This document shows positions 26,721-34,859 of a DNA stretch of 64,000 nt, one piece after another (the first letter of the stretch is position 1; each line of letters begins with the position of its first letter). The notes below the pieces were generated by a model. It saw only the letters and a list, made by a program, of their open reading frames with translations. It was not told where the DNA came from and did not search any database. Position numbers and translations under genes: made by a program. Source of the stretch: Echinicola vietnamensis DSM 17526 (lineage in GTDB: Bacteria; Bacteroidota; Bacteroidia; Cytophagales; Cyclobacteriaceae); contig NC_019904.1 of assembly GCF_000325705.1 (NCBI RefSeq), positions 1,682,001 through 1,746,000 on the forward strand. Reading direction: 5' to 3'.

Positions 26721-29183
26721 TTAATCCAGGTAATAAACCCGTTTTACACGGCTGCTGATATTGGTCAGGAGTTCGTAAGGAATCGTCCCAATGGCCTTGG
26801 CTTGTTCCTTTAGGGACAGCCCATGACCATAAATGATGACCTCATCACCTTCGTGCACATTCATTCCCGTGACATCAATCATGGTCATGTCCATACAAAT
26901 GTTGCCGATTACAGGAGCTTTTTGGCCATTTATAAGCACTTGGCCAGTGCCATTGCTGAACCTTCTGTCGTAGCCATCCGCATAGCCGATGGCGATGGTG
27001 GCGATTTTGCCGTCGTGGTCCATGGTTCCTTTTCGGCTATAGCCGACTGTATCTCCTTTTTTAAGGTGTTTGATTTGGGAAATGGTTGTTTTAAGGACAC
27101 TGACGGGCTGAAGCGCATTTTCGTGAAGGCCGTTTACCTCGATTCCATAGAGGCCAATTCCCAGTCGAACCATGTCCAGTTGATGTGCAGGATATCGGAC
27201 GATTCCGGCGGAGTTTAGGGCATGCATTAGGGGAGCGTATCCCAGAAATCCTTTTATGGTGGAGCACATTGATTGGAACTGGGCCAATTGACGCTTGGAG
27301 TAACCCTCGTGCAGGGCTTCATCCGCTCCTGCCAAGTGGGTGTATAAACTGGCTATTTGTAGCGCTGGAAACTGATGCAACAAGGTGCCGAGTGCTTCCA
27401 GGTCTTCTTCCCCAAATCCCAACCGGTGCATCCCCGTGTCAAGGTCCAGATGTACCTTAATGGTGGTGGCATTTGACTGGCAGTATTCGCCGAGTTGGCG
27501 GAAAAAGGACAGGCTATAGACCACCGGTTCAAGGTCGTACTTAATTAAATTGCCGAATGATTCCTGTACCGGATTGAGCACCATGATGGGGAGTTTGATT
27601 TTTTCTTGCCGTAAGCTTACCCCTTCATCTGTATAGGCTACCGCCAGATAGTCGGCCTTGAGCTGTTCCAGGTGATGTGCTATTTCAGTGGCCCCTCCCC
27701 CATAAGCAAAGGCTTTTACCATTATCATGGTCTTGGTGGAAGGCTTAAGAAGGCTTTTGTAAAAGGTGAAATTCTTCCTCAAAGCATTGAGGTTGATTTC
27801 CAGAACGGTGCCGTGAATGCGTTCTTGAAGGGCGTCTACCACGCGTTCAAACTGAAAAATGCGAGCGCCCTTGATGAGGATTAGATCATCTTGAAGGGCA
27901 TATGTTGGTAGTTTTTCCAGTAAATGAGCGGTGTCTCGAAAGAAATTTACGGTGCATGAAGGGGGAGCTTTCAGCTGACCAATATCGGATCCCACCGCAA
28001 ATACCATGTCCAGTTGGTAATGGCTAATCAAGTTACTGACGCTGTCATAAACGGAAGACTTGTCCCCAGCTTGGAGCAAGTCCGAAAGGATGAGGATTTT
28101 GCGCTTTTTGGGACGCTGGCTGTTCAAAAATTCCAATGCAATGTCCAAACCTGCCAAATCGTTGTTGTACGTGTCGTCAATGAGCAAGCACTGGTGGATG
28201 CCTGCTTTTAAGGTCAATCGCATCTCCACCGTGTCCAGCACCGGGATGGATTGTTGGATCTGGGTTTCCGACAGTCCCAGTACCAAGGCGGCCACAATGG
28301 TATGACGGAGGTTTTCCAGGGAGGCTTCATCCGTAAAGTGGCTATGGAAAGTGAACAATCCCAGGTCTGGTTTGATCAGCGTAAGCTTACTGCCCTCTTT
28401 TTCCTTTTTCGTTGATAAGGTATAGTCTCCTCCCGGTTGGTCGGACCAGGAGACGAGCCGATCGGAAGGGAATTGATCGGTCAAGGCCCGGTGAATGGCA
28501 GCATGGTCTTTTCGGTAGACAATCAGTTGGGCGTCCTTAAAAAGCAGCAGCTTTTCGTGGAGTTTTTCTGCTTGACTGGAAAAGCCCTCGGCATGTGCCG
28601 TGCCGATGTTGGTCATGATGCCGATATTCGGTTGGATGATGGTCTGGAGTTTGGCCATTTCGCCCGGCAAGGATATGCCAGCCTCTATGATGGCCGCTTT
28701 GTGGTGGTTTTCGATCCCGAAAATGGAAAGGGGCACGCCTGTTTGGCTGTTGTAGCTTTTGGGGCTTTTGGCGATGTCGAAACGGCTAGCCAAGATTTGC
28801 CCCAGCCACTCCTTAATGATGGTTTTGCCGTTGCTGCCCGTAATGCCAATGACGACGCCTGAAAATTGGTTTCTGTTCCACTTGGCCAATGCTTGTAACG
28901 CTTCCAATGCACTTTTGACCACAATGATCGTGCAGTCTGTTAATGGAGAAATGTGCTTGTCATTTTCTACAATGAAGGTTCTTACTCCTTTGGAAAAGGC
29001 ATCCATGAGGTAATCGTGCCCGTTTACTTTAAAGCCTTTTAAAGCAACAAAAAGGGTTTGCTTCCCATGGTATATTTTTCTGGAATCGGTACTGATAGCG
29101 GTTACCGAAGGATGATGCCCCTGATGAAGGAGCTGTCCATTGGTGATGAGAAGGAGTTCTTGAAGGGTTAGCGCATTTACCAT
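26721..29183 (-). CDS. Bifunctional MurF ligase / alanine racemase
   Basis: Fusion of UDP-MurNAc-tripeptide:D-Ala-D-Ala ligase (MurF) with alanine racemase (Alr), 820 residues. MurF half (~1-450): ATP motif GITGSNGKT at residues ~113-121, followed by GIENHHKAAIIEAGISLPGE and the central IDDTYNND. Alr half (~455-820): LEINLNALRKNF, PLP-lysine region MVKAFAYGGG (~490), HLDLDTGMHRLGF and the catalytic-Tyr segment VGYSRKGTM, then GNICMDMTMIDVTG. The fusion is known in Bacteroidota; it joins D-Ala supply to its use in peptidoglycan. In the MurF half the Lys in GKT is present. Convergent with wecB. Confidence 0.95.
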   Translation of the reverse strand: MVNALTLQELLLITNGQLLHQGHHPSVTAISTDSRKIYHGKQTLFVALKGFKVNGHDYLMDAFSKGVRTFIVENDKHISPLTDCTIIVVKSALEALQALAKWNRNQFSGVVIGITGSNGKTIIKEWLGQILASRFDIAKSPKSYNSQTGVPLSIFGIENHHKAAIIEAGISLPGEMAKLQTIIQPNIGIMTNIGTAHAEGFSSQAEKLHEKLLLFKDAQLIVYRKDHAAIHRALTDQFPSDRLVSWSDQPGGDYTLSTKKEKEGSKLTLIKPDLGLFTFHSHFTDEASLENLRHTIVAALVLGLSETQIQQSIPVLDTVEMRLTLKAGIHQCLLIDDTYNNDLAGLDIALEFLNSQRPKKRKILILSDLLQAGDKSSVYDSVSNLISHYQLDMVFAVGSDIGQLKAPPSCTVNFFRDTAHLLEKLPTYALQDDLILIKGARIFQFERVVDALQERIHGTVLEINLNALRKNFTFYKSLLKPSTKTMIMVKAFAYGGGATEIAHHLEQLKADYLAVAYTDEGVSLRQEKIKLPIMVLNPVQESFGNLIKYDLEPVVYSLSFFRQLGEYCQSNATTIKVHLDLDTGMHRLGFGEEDLEALGTLLHQFPALQIASLYTHLAGADEALHEGYSKRQLAQFQSMCSTIKGFLGYAPLMHALNSAGIVRYPAHQLDMVRLGIGLYGIEVNGLHENALQPVSVLKTTISQIKHLKKGDTVGYSRKGTMDHDGKIATIAIGYADGYDRRFSNGTGQVLINGQKAPVIGNICMDMTMIDVTGMNVHEGDEVIIYGHGLSLKEQAKAIGTIPYELLTNISSRVKRVYYLD

Positions 29184-29223
29184 TGTTCAAAAAACGTGAA
29201 GGCCACGAGAATCAAGTTTCGGA

Positions 29224-29559
29224 TTAGGACAGTTTTGCTCCATTCGGGACGGGCATGTCGACCGTGGCGAGCACCACATGTCCGCTTTCGTCATGAAAGC
29301 CCGTTACCAATACCTCTGACATCATGTTGGCGATTTGTTTGGGGGGAAAGTTGCAAATACAAATCACCCGTTTTCCGCGCAAATCACTCGGTTCATAATA
29401 CTTTGTTATTTGCGCTGAAGATTTTTTTATCCCCATTTCACCCAAATCTACTTGTAGCTTATAAGCTGGTTTTTGTGCTTCCTCAAAAATTTCAGCATGA
29501 AGGATGGTTCCAATACGGATATCAACCTTTTGAAAATCAGAGAACTGAATTGTTTGCAT
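29224..29559 (-). CDS. CsaA-like tRNA-binding domain protein
   Basis: 111 residues from the ATG at 29559 (a TTG nine bases upstream is also open). Single EMAP-II/Arc1p-type OB-fold tRNA-binding domain: [20 protein letters not shown] at the start, [17 protein letters not shown] in the middle and [19 protein letters not shown] near the end, the order found in CsaA. CsaA has been described as a chaperone-like export factor in Bacillus; its role here is unproven. Its start region overlaps the -33 box of the divergent promoter. Confidence 0.85.
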   Translation of the reverse strand: MQTIQFSDFQKVDIRIGTILHAEIFEEAQKPAYKLQVDLGEMGIKKSSAQITKYYEPSDLRGKRVICICNFPPKQIANMMSEVLVTGFHDESGHVVLATVDMPVPNGAKLS

Positions 29560-29583
29560 ATTATTCAATAATTTGTATATTTG
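29553..29583 (+). promoter_or_regulatory. Promoter of the small secreted protein gene
   Basis: TTTG (29553-29556), 19-nt spacer, TATATTTG (29576-29583): exact consensus. Predicted start ~29590, leader ~47 nt before the ATG at 29637. Confidence 0.78.
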
Positions 29584-29636
29584 GAAACCTCGAATTATCT
29601 AAGAATAATTTATTATTGTTAAAATTATATTTTACG

Positions 29637-29990
29637 ATGTTCAAAGCTAACCAAATTCTGTCTAATTACGGCAAGATTTTCCTCTTGGGAATCGGTTTTG
29701 TGGTGTTTTATTCCGCAGAGGTTAGCGCACAGGAAGTAAGGGACTGTGATCGTGACCGACACTATGAGGAAGAGGCCAGATCACAGGAACATGAGTATGC
29801 AGAAGTTCCTTTTGAAGAGTATAAACCTGAAAAAGTCACCTCCTCTAAACCCGCCAAATCTTCCGTAAAAGAGCGGAAAGAAAATCCAATCTACAAGTCT
29901 GGCGGGGAGCAGGAGACCAAGAAAGAAGAAATGTCCACTTTGTCATTCAATCTTTTTCTGTACATCGTGGATCGTTTCAAAGAAGATTAA
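29637..29990 (+). CDS. Small secreted charged protein, unknown
   Basis: 117 residues. The start at 29637 is chosen because a perfect promoter lies just upstream and the protein then opens with a signal peptide (hydrophobic IFLLGIGFVVFYS, cleavage near VSAQE). The longer open frame to the left is antisense to the csaA gene and is not credible. The mature part is strongly charged and low in complexity: RDCDRDRHYEEEARSQEHEY, then Lys/Ser/Pro-rich stretches and a short hydrophobic C-terminal LSFNLFLYIVDRFKED. No domain recognised. It has its own promoter and a strong terminator, so it is a separate, probably well expressed unit. Confidence 0.72.
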   Translation: MFKANQILSNYGKIFLLGIGFVVFYSAEVSAQEVRDCDRDRHYEEEARSQEHEYAEVPFEEYKPEKVTSSKPAKSSVKERKENPIYKSGGEQETKKEEMSTLSFNLFLYIVDRFKED

Positions 29991-30027
29991 AAAAATGTAC
30001 CCATTTTACAATTAACAATAACCCAAG

Positions 30028-30062
30028 GTGAGGAGGCTTTATTTGGCCTCCTTACTTTTTTT
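30028..30062 (+). terminator. Rho-independent terminator of small secreted protein gene
   Basis: GTGAGGAGGC pairs with GCCTCCTTAC (10 bp, one G-T) across an 8-nt loop, followed by a run of T from 30056. It lies 37 bp after the stop codon. Confidence 0.9.
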
Positions 30063-30612
30063 ATAGGGGTATAGCATTATTCTTGGGGCGCAAGCTTCTA
30101 TATTTATCGTAAAATGATGGATCAAGCAGAATAGTTAGGGGCATTTTACAACATTTAGTACTAATTTCGTGTAGAGGAGCTATCATCCGTGCGGCTGGCA
30201 CTCCTTCGGGAGGTTGAGGAGCGCTTAAGTTCCTGCGGATGAATCCGCAGGTTACAAAATTTATCGTGCCGCAGGCACTTTGGTCCGATTTGTACATGGG
30301 AAACCGCAGCAGTAGCCTGTGGTGCCGAATGGAGGGATAGGCTGAAAGAATGATTTGTTGATTTGGATCGTACAAGCCGTCGCAGCTATCTGCTCATGCA
30401 TAACGGTTGGCTTGGTAGAGGTTAAACGCTGAATATGCGCTAGCAACTGAGCATCCTACCTAATCCGCCCTTGGCGGAGGGTCATATAGAAGGTGCAGGT
30501 GACAACCTGCACCAAAAATGATTACACACAAAAGGTTAAGTTCCGTAGGAACGGCAGATATAAATGCAAATAGGAACATTTTTTTAAAGGTGTTTGCCCT
30601 GTGACAGAAGTC

Positions 30613-30687
30613 CATCGTTTTAACGGTATGAATTTTTCTTTTATAAGACCATGTCAAAATTTGTCCCCCATAAATATTGCTTGATCC
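30613..30687 (+). repeat. Imperfect 75-nt direct repeat, copy 1
   Basis: Pairs with 30851-30926. The first 42 nt match at 35 positions (shared cores GTTTTAACGGT and TTATAAGA); the remainder is more diverged but shares AAATAT and ATCC at matching places. Confidence 0.65.
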
Positions 30688-30850
30688 TGTATAATTGCTA
30701 TTTGCCTAGCCCCGGAGGGGCGATACATCCATAGCCATGGGGGAAGCCCATGGTAAATTAGCCCAACCAACGTTTTCAGTTTTAGCCGCATTTCCCTCCC
30801 TATTCCCCACAACTTTCCGCTAAAACCCATTCGAGCGGATGGAGGAAAAC

Positions 30851-30926
30851 CATTGTTTTAACGGTGTAGAATTTTCTATTATAAGAACATGTAAGCATGT
30901 ATCTCCTCAGAAATATGGTTTAATCC
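30851..30926 (+). repeat. Imperfect 75-nt direct repeat, copy 2
   Basis: Second copy of the element at 30613-30687, in the same orientation, 238 bp further on. The GCCCC/GGGGC and CCATGGG palindromes lie between the copies. Confidence 0.65.
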
Positions 30927-30953
30927 GAAATTGTGCCCTTTTTATTTAACGTC

Positions 30954-31041
30954 ATTTTAAGCCATGGATAAAAAGCGTGAACACAGATGCCATAGCTTAT
31001 GCATCCAACCTGTGTTTGTCAGTATTCATCTGTGGCCAAAT
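30954..31041 (+). repeat. Dispersed dyad element (CCACGGAT family), copy 1
   Basis: 88 nt starting ATTTTAAGCC. The ends pair with each other (CCATGGAT region with ATCTGTGG) and an inner pair ACACAGAT/CTGTGT lies inside, giving a long interrupted hairpin. A related copy lies at 57687-57776. Confidence 0.65.
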
Positions 31042-31122
31042 GGAATATGGTTAGTCATCAAAATAGGCTGGCCCCCAACTTTTTCGCTTGATCGAGTTTA
31101 AGCCTCTGATCCATCTAATGAC

Positions 31123-31166
31123 AAAAAAAGCCACAGCAACCCGTTAAAATGTTGGGGTGCTGTGGC
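31123..31166 (-). terminator. Rho-independent terminator of M1 peptidase gene
   Basis: GCCACAGC pairs with GCTGTGGC, extended by CCC/GGG past one mismatch; on the minus strand a U-run (A-run at 31123-31129) follows. It is 33 bp past the stop codon of the peptidase. Confidence 0.88.
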
Positions 31167-31198
31167 CTTTTCAATTTACGGAAAAATTCCTGCTGTTA

Positions 31199-33529
31199 TT
31201 ATTTTTTCTTTTTCGCTTCTTTCATAGGGTTGGTGCCACTAGCGGCGCCACGAGGCCCGTTCTCACGCTTGAAGAGCTCGAAACGAGAAGGGATGTCTCT
31301 TCTTGGGAAATAGTTATTTTCTTCATCGATATCGGCCGTTTCTCTATACGGATCCAATACGATGCTTTCAACCTCTTTTTTGGTGGGGAATACCTTGGTC
31401 ACTTCCGACTCATTCTTTCTCCAAATGTAGGCTGGTATGCGCTGTACTTCGGAAGAACCATCAGTATAGTTAAACTGGATGATCAATGGCATGACCAAAC
31501 CGCCAATGTTTTTGAACGTCAGTTCATAGTAGTTCAGGCCACTGTTAAAGAGCTCTTTTTCTTTGTCCGTAAGACTTGATACAAATTGATTGTAAGCTTC
31601 TTCATCACTAGGCGTGACCGCAAACCTGTCATAGGTGCTGTAGAAGTCTCTTGTGGCAGGATCTTTTTCCAGTACTGTTTCAGGAATGTCCTCTTCGTTT
31701 CTGGTCTTGGTCAGGTAGCTTTCATATTTCTCATATTCCTCCGCTTCCGCTTTTTTCTTTTCGGCAGGCGTCCTGTTGTCCAGTTTGTACCATTTTACAT
31801 CGGCAAGGGAAATGTCCACGGGCTCAGTGCCAAAGAACCAACCTCTCCAGAACCAGTCCAAGTCCACGGCAGAGGCATCTTCCATGGTGCGGAAGAAGTC
31901 GGCAGGAGTCGGGTGCTTAAATTTCCATCGCTGTGCATATTGCTTGAAGGCAAAATCAAATAATTCACGCCCCATGACCGTTTCTCTTAGGATATTGAGC
32001 GCGGTGGCAGGTTTGGCGTAGGCGTTTGCACCAAACTGAATGATGTTTTCAGAATTGGTCATAATGGGCTCCAAGTATTGCTTTTCACCCTTCATATAAT
32101 CGACGATCTTGTGTGCGGGACCTCTTCTGGAAGGGTAGTCTCTGTCCCATTCCTGCTCCGCAAGGAACTGCATGAAGGTGTTCAAGCCCTCGTCCATCCA
32201 GGTCCACTGGCGCTCGTCGGAATTAACGATCATCGGGAAGAAGTTGTGTCCCACTTCGTGGATGATGACAGAGATCATTCCATTTTTGATGGCCTCCGAA
32301 TAGGTGCCGTCTTTGTCAGGACGACCGTAGTTAAAGCAGATCATTGGGTATTCCATGCCGTTCGATGCCTCTACGGAAATGGCCGTAGGGTAAGGGTAAT
32401 CGAATGTTCTGGCCGAATAGGATTTCAAGGTGTGGGCGACCACCCTTGTAGAATATTGTTCGTAAAGGGGATTAGCTTCTTTGGCGTAGTAAGACATGGC
32501 CATTACGTTTTTATTGCCTACGTCCACGGCCATGGCGTCCCAGATAAACTTACGAGAAGACGTCCAAGCGAAGTCTCTGACATTTTCTGCTTCAAATACC
32601 CATGTTTTCGTTCCTGAGGCTTTTCCCTTTTCCAGCTTTTCTGCTTCATCTTGTGTACGGATGATGACAGGGTCGTCAAAGGTCTCCTTTGCTTGGTTCC
32701 ACCGGTCCAGCTCTTTGTCGCTCAACACTTCTTCCGGATTTTGGAGCACGCCAGTAGCGCCTACCATGTGGTCAGCCGGTGCCGTGATGCTTACCTTGTA
32801 GTTTCCAAAAGTAAGGGCAAATTCACCGCTGCCATAAAATTGCTTGTTTTGCCATCCCTGAAAGTCAGAATACACGGCCATTCGAGGAAACCACTCAGCC
32901 ATGGTGTACAGGTAATTGCCGTCTTCTTCAAAATACTCATATCCTGGCCTGCCGCCGATGAAGCTGGTCCGGTCATGAATGTTAAAGCTCCATTCCACCG
33001 TAAATTCTACTTGCTCTCCGGCAGTAAGGGGCTCGGGCAGGTCCACCCGCATCATGGTTTTATTGATGGCCACGGGGATGTCATTGCCCTGGGCGTCTTT
33101 TACACTGTGAATCTTATAGCCTAAGTCCAAGTCGTGCCAAAGGATGGATTCCAATTGACGCATGGACATTTTATCATATATTTTGCTGGTAGATGCTTTG
33201 TGGCTGTCTGCATCTTTTGCCCGTTGGTTTTGGTCCAGCTGTATCCATAGGTAGCTGAGGGCATCCGGAGAGTTGTTAATATAAGTGACCGTTTCTGTAC
33301 CTTTGATGGTCTGGTTCTCGTCATCCAGCGTTACGTTGATGTCGTAGTTTGCTTGCTGCTGCCAGTACAGATGGCCTGGAGCTCCAGAGGCTGTCCTATA
33401 GACATTGGGAGAGCGGAGCATATTGCCCAACTGCTCAAAACGTTCGGCGTGGTTTTGCTCACTGTGCTGTGCCACTGCCTGGGAGGAGACGGTCAGGATA
33501 GCAGCAAGGATGTGAATAAATCTTTTCAT
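31199..33529 (-). CDS. M1-family zinc metallopeptidase, secreted
   Basis: 776 residues with a signal peptide (MKRFIHILAAILTVSSQAVA). N-terminal beta domain typical of M1 aminopeptidases (INVTLDDENQTIKGTETVTY near 65), an exopeptidase-like GMEYPMICFNYGR (~392) and the gluzincin site IIHEVGHNFFP (HExxH, ~425) followed by the third ligand in WTWMDEGLNTF. Long C-terminal half (~150 charged residues, ending KKKK). Probably an outer-membrane- or periplasm-located aminopeptidase. In Bacteroidota this gene type is often near HupE/UreJ and DUF6702 genes, as here. Confidence 0.9.
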   Translation of the reverse strand: MKRFIHILAAILTVSSQAVAQHSEQNHAERFEQLGNMLRSPNVYRTASGAPGHLYWQQQANYDINVTLDDENQTIKGTETVTYINNSPDALSYLWIQLDQNQRAKDADSHKASTSKIYDKMSMRQLESILWHDLDLGYKIHSVKDAQGNDIPVAINKTMMRVDLPEPLTAGEQVEFTVEWSFNIHDRTSFIGGRPGYEYFEEDGNYLYTMAEWFPRMAVYSDFQGWQNKQFYGSGEFALTFGNYKVSITAPADHMVGATGVLQNPEEVLSDKELDRWNQAKETFDDPVIIRTQDEAEKLEKGKASGTKTWVFEAENVRDFAWTSSRKFIWDAMAVDVGNKNVMAMSYYAKEANPLYEQYSTRVVAHTLKSYSARTFDYPYPTAISVEASNGMEYPMICFNYGRPDKDGTYSEAIKNGMISVIIHEVGHNFFPMIVNSDERQWTWMDEGLNTFMQFLAEQEWDRDYPSRRGPAHKIVDYMKGEKQYLEPIMTNSENIIQFGANAYAKPATALNILRETVMGRELFDFAFKQYAQRWKFKHPTPADFFRTMEDASAVDLDWFWRGWFFGTEPVDISLADVKWYKLDNRTPAEKKKAEAEEYEKYESYLTKTRNEEDIPETVLEKDPATRDFYSTYDRFAVTPSDEEAYNQFVSSLTDKEKELFNSGLNYYELTFKNIGGLVMPLIIQFNYTDGSSEVQRIPAYIWRKNESEVTKVFPTKKEVESIVLDPYRETADIDEENNYFPRRDIPSRFELFKRENGPRGAASGTNPMKEAKKKK

Positions 33530-33600
33530 ATCTCTTGTTTAAAGTTAGAAAACTGGTCTGTATAGACTATTTGGGTTGATCGATTATTTAGATATTGATT

Positions 33601-34182
33601 TTACCAATATACTTTGTCCAAAATCATCATGATGGACATGCCCAGCACAATGGCGCTGATGACTAATGCCCATTCTTTCCTATTTGTACCAAATATACCG
33701 ATCGTAATCGAAGAAATCACGATGAAAATACCTACAATGATAAGTTGCCCCGCCTCTAGGCCGAGGTTGAAAGCCAATAACGGCTCCCAGATAGAGCTTT
33801 CACGGCCCAATAATGACCGTAGGTAATTGGAGAAGCCTAGTCCATGGATAAGCCCAAAGAAAAGCGCAAAGGCATAATTTGCCTGAATGCCACTTCCGCT
33901 GGATGGGCGAGGCTTCAGAATGTTGAAGAAAGCCGTAACGGCAATGGTCACCGGAATCAGAAATTCAATCAAATTGGCATTGACACTGAAGATTTTCAGG
34001 GTCGCCAAGGCCAAGGTGATGGAATGGCCAATGGTAAATGCGGTGACCAGAACAAGTATTTTTTTCCAATCACGCAAAAGATAAATGGCACATAATGCGA
34101 TGACGAATAAGATGTGATCAAAACCATTAAGGTCAAGGATGTGTTCTAAACCAAGATTGAAATACGCTCGAAACTGACTCAT
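33601..34182 (-). CDS. HupE/UreJ-family membrane protein
   Basis: 193 residues with six hydrophobic segments. The characteristic motif NLGLEHILDLNGFDHILFVI at the N-terminus and AFTIGHSITLALA (~69) and FGLIHGLGFSNYL (~115) contain the conserved His/Asp residues of the HupE/UreJ family, proposed secondary nickel/cobalt permeases. Here no hydrogenase or urease gene is in sight, so metal transport is only a family-level guess. It is 71 bp upstream of, and on the same strand as, the M1 peptidase gene. Confidence 0.82.
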   Translation of the reverse strand: MSQFRAYFNLGLEHILDLNGFDHILFVIALCAIYLLRDWKKILVLVTAFTIGHSITLALATLKIFSVNANLIEFLIPVTIAVTAFFNILKPRPSSGSGIQANYAFALFFGLIHGLGFSNYLRSLLGRESSIWEPLLAFNLGLEAGQLIIVGIFIVISSITIGIFGTNRKEWALVISAIVLGMSIMMILDKVYW

Positions 34183-34363
34183 GTAATACTTTATTTGTCC
34201 TTTTGCATGTCGAAAATTTAATCGCTAAACGACTTTTCCATACTGCTGGGAAGCCGTGTAGGGTCTGCAAGAAGGGCTTGGGCTTAATATTTAATTTGGG
34301 TTTGGAAAAACTGGTTGTAATATTAATGTTAAATTCGCATAAAAAATAACAATCAAAGGGTAA

Positions 34364-34852
34364 ATGTTTTATAATTATATATGCTTAATAATGATAGGAT
34401 GGATGGCAAATTTCCATCCCTTTTATATCAGTGTCACGGACATCAACTATAATGAAGAGGCCAAAAGCCTGGAAATCGCCCAAAAGATTTTTTGGGATGA
34501 CCTGGAGGTAGCCTTGGGGAAAGAGGCGGGTGCCTCAGTGGACTTTATGCATCCCGAAGACCCGGAGGAATTGTCTTCCATGATCAAATCCTATTTGCTC
34601 AAGCATAATGCGCTTGTCGTTAATGGCAAGAATACCGCATTGGAATACCTGGGATTCGAAGTGGAGGAAGATGCCGCTTGGTTTTACATGGAAGCCAAAG
34701 GAGTCAGCAAGCCCGGGAAGGTTGAGGTATCCAATAAAATATTGGTCAGTGATTTCCCTGATCAGCGCAATATGGTGAACTTTTATGTGGATGATGAGCC
34801 AAAAACGTTGATTCTATACAAGGATCACGAAAAAGGGCAGCTTAAATTTTAG
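34364..34852 (+). CDS. DUF6702 family protein
   Basis: 162 residues with an N-terminal hydrophobic segment (signal peptide or anchor) and the motif FHPFYISVTDINYNEEAKSL that I associate with DUF6702. The rest is beta-rich and ends TLILYKDHEKGQLKF. Function unknown; exported. It is divergent from the HupE/UreJ gene; the pair and the M1 peptidase recur together in Bacteroidota, suggesting a linked periplasmic role. A TAAATTCG sequence at 34330 is a weak -7 candidate. Convergent with the aldehyde dehydrogenase gene, 7 bp away. Confidence 0.8.
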   Translation: MFYNYICLIMIGWMANFHPFYISVTDINYNEEAKSLEIAQKIFWDDLEVALGKEAGASVDFMHPEDPEELSSMIKSYLLKHNALVVNGKNTALEYLGFEVEEDAAWFYMEAKGVSKPGKVEVSNKILVSDFPDQRNMVNFYVDDEPKTLILYKDHEKGQLKF

Positions 34853-34859
34853 CGTGTCC

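Larger units (their letters stand above)
30063..31122. repeat. Gene-free region rich in short palindromes and repeats
   Basis: About 1.1 kb with no credible ORF. Short perfect inverted repeats: CCTGCGGAT/ATCCGCAGG (30232-30251), GTGCC/GGCAC (30266-30278), TCCGCC/GGCGGA (30464-30478), GGTGCAGGT/ACCTGCACC (30492-30513), GTTCC/GGAAC (30540-30552), GCCCC/GGGGC (30709-30721) and CCATGGG/CCCATGG (30735-30753). Also a ~75-nt imperfect direct repeat and a longer dyad element (separate entries). It resembles REP/BIME-type mobile palindromes of Bacteroidota; no transposase gene is present. Confidence 0.65.

Noticed and set aside
29196..29636. Long N-terminal extension of the small secreted protein
   Set aside because: It is antisense to the csaA-like gene and the promoter lies inside it; the signal peptide begins at 29637.
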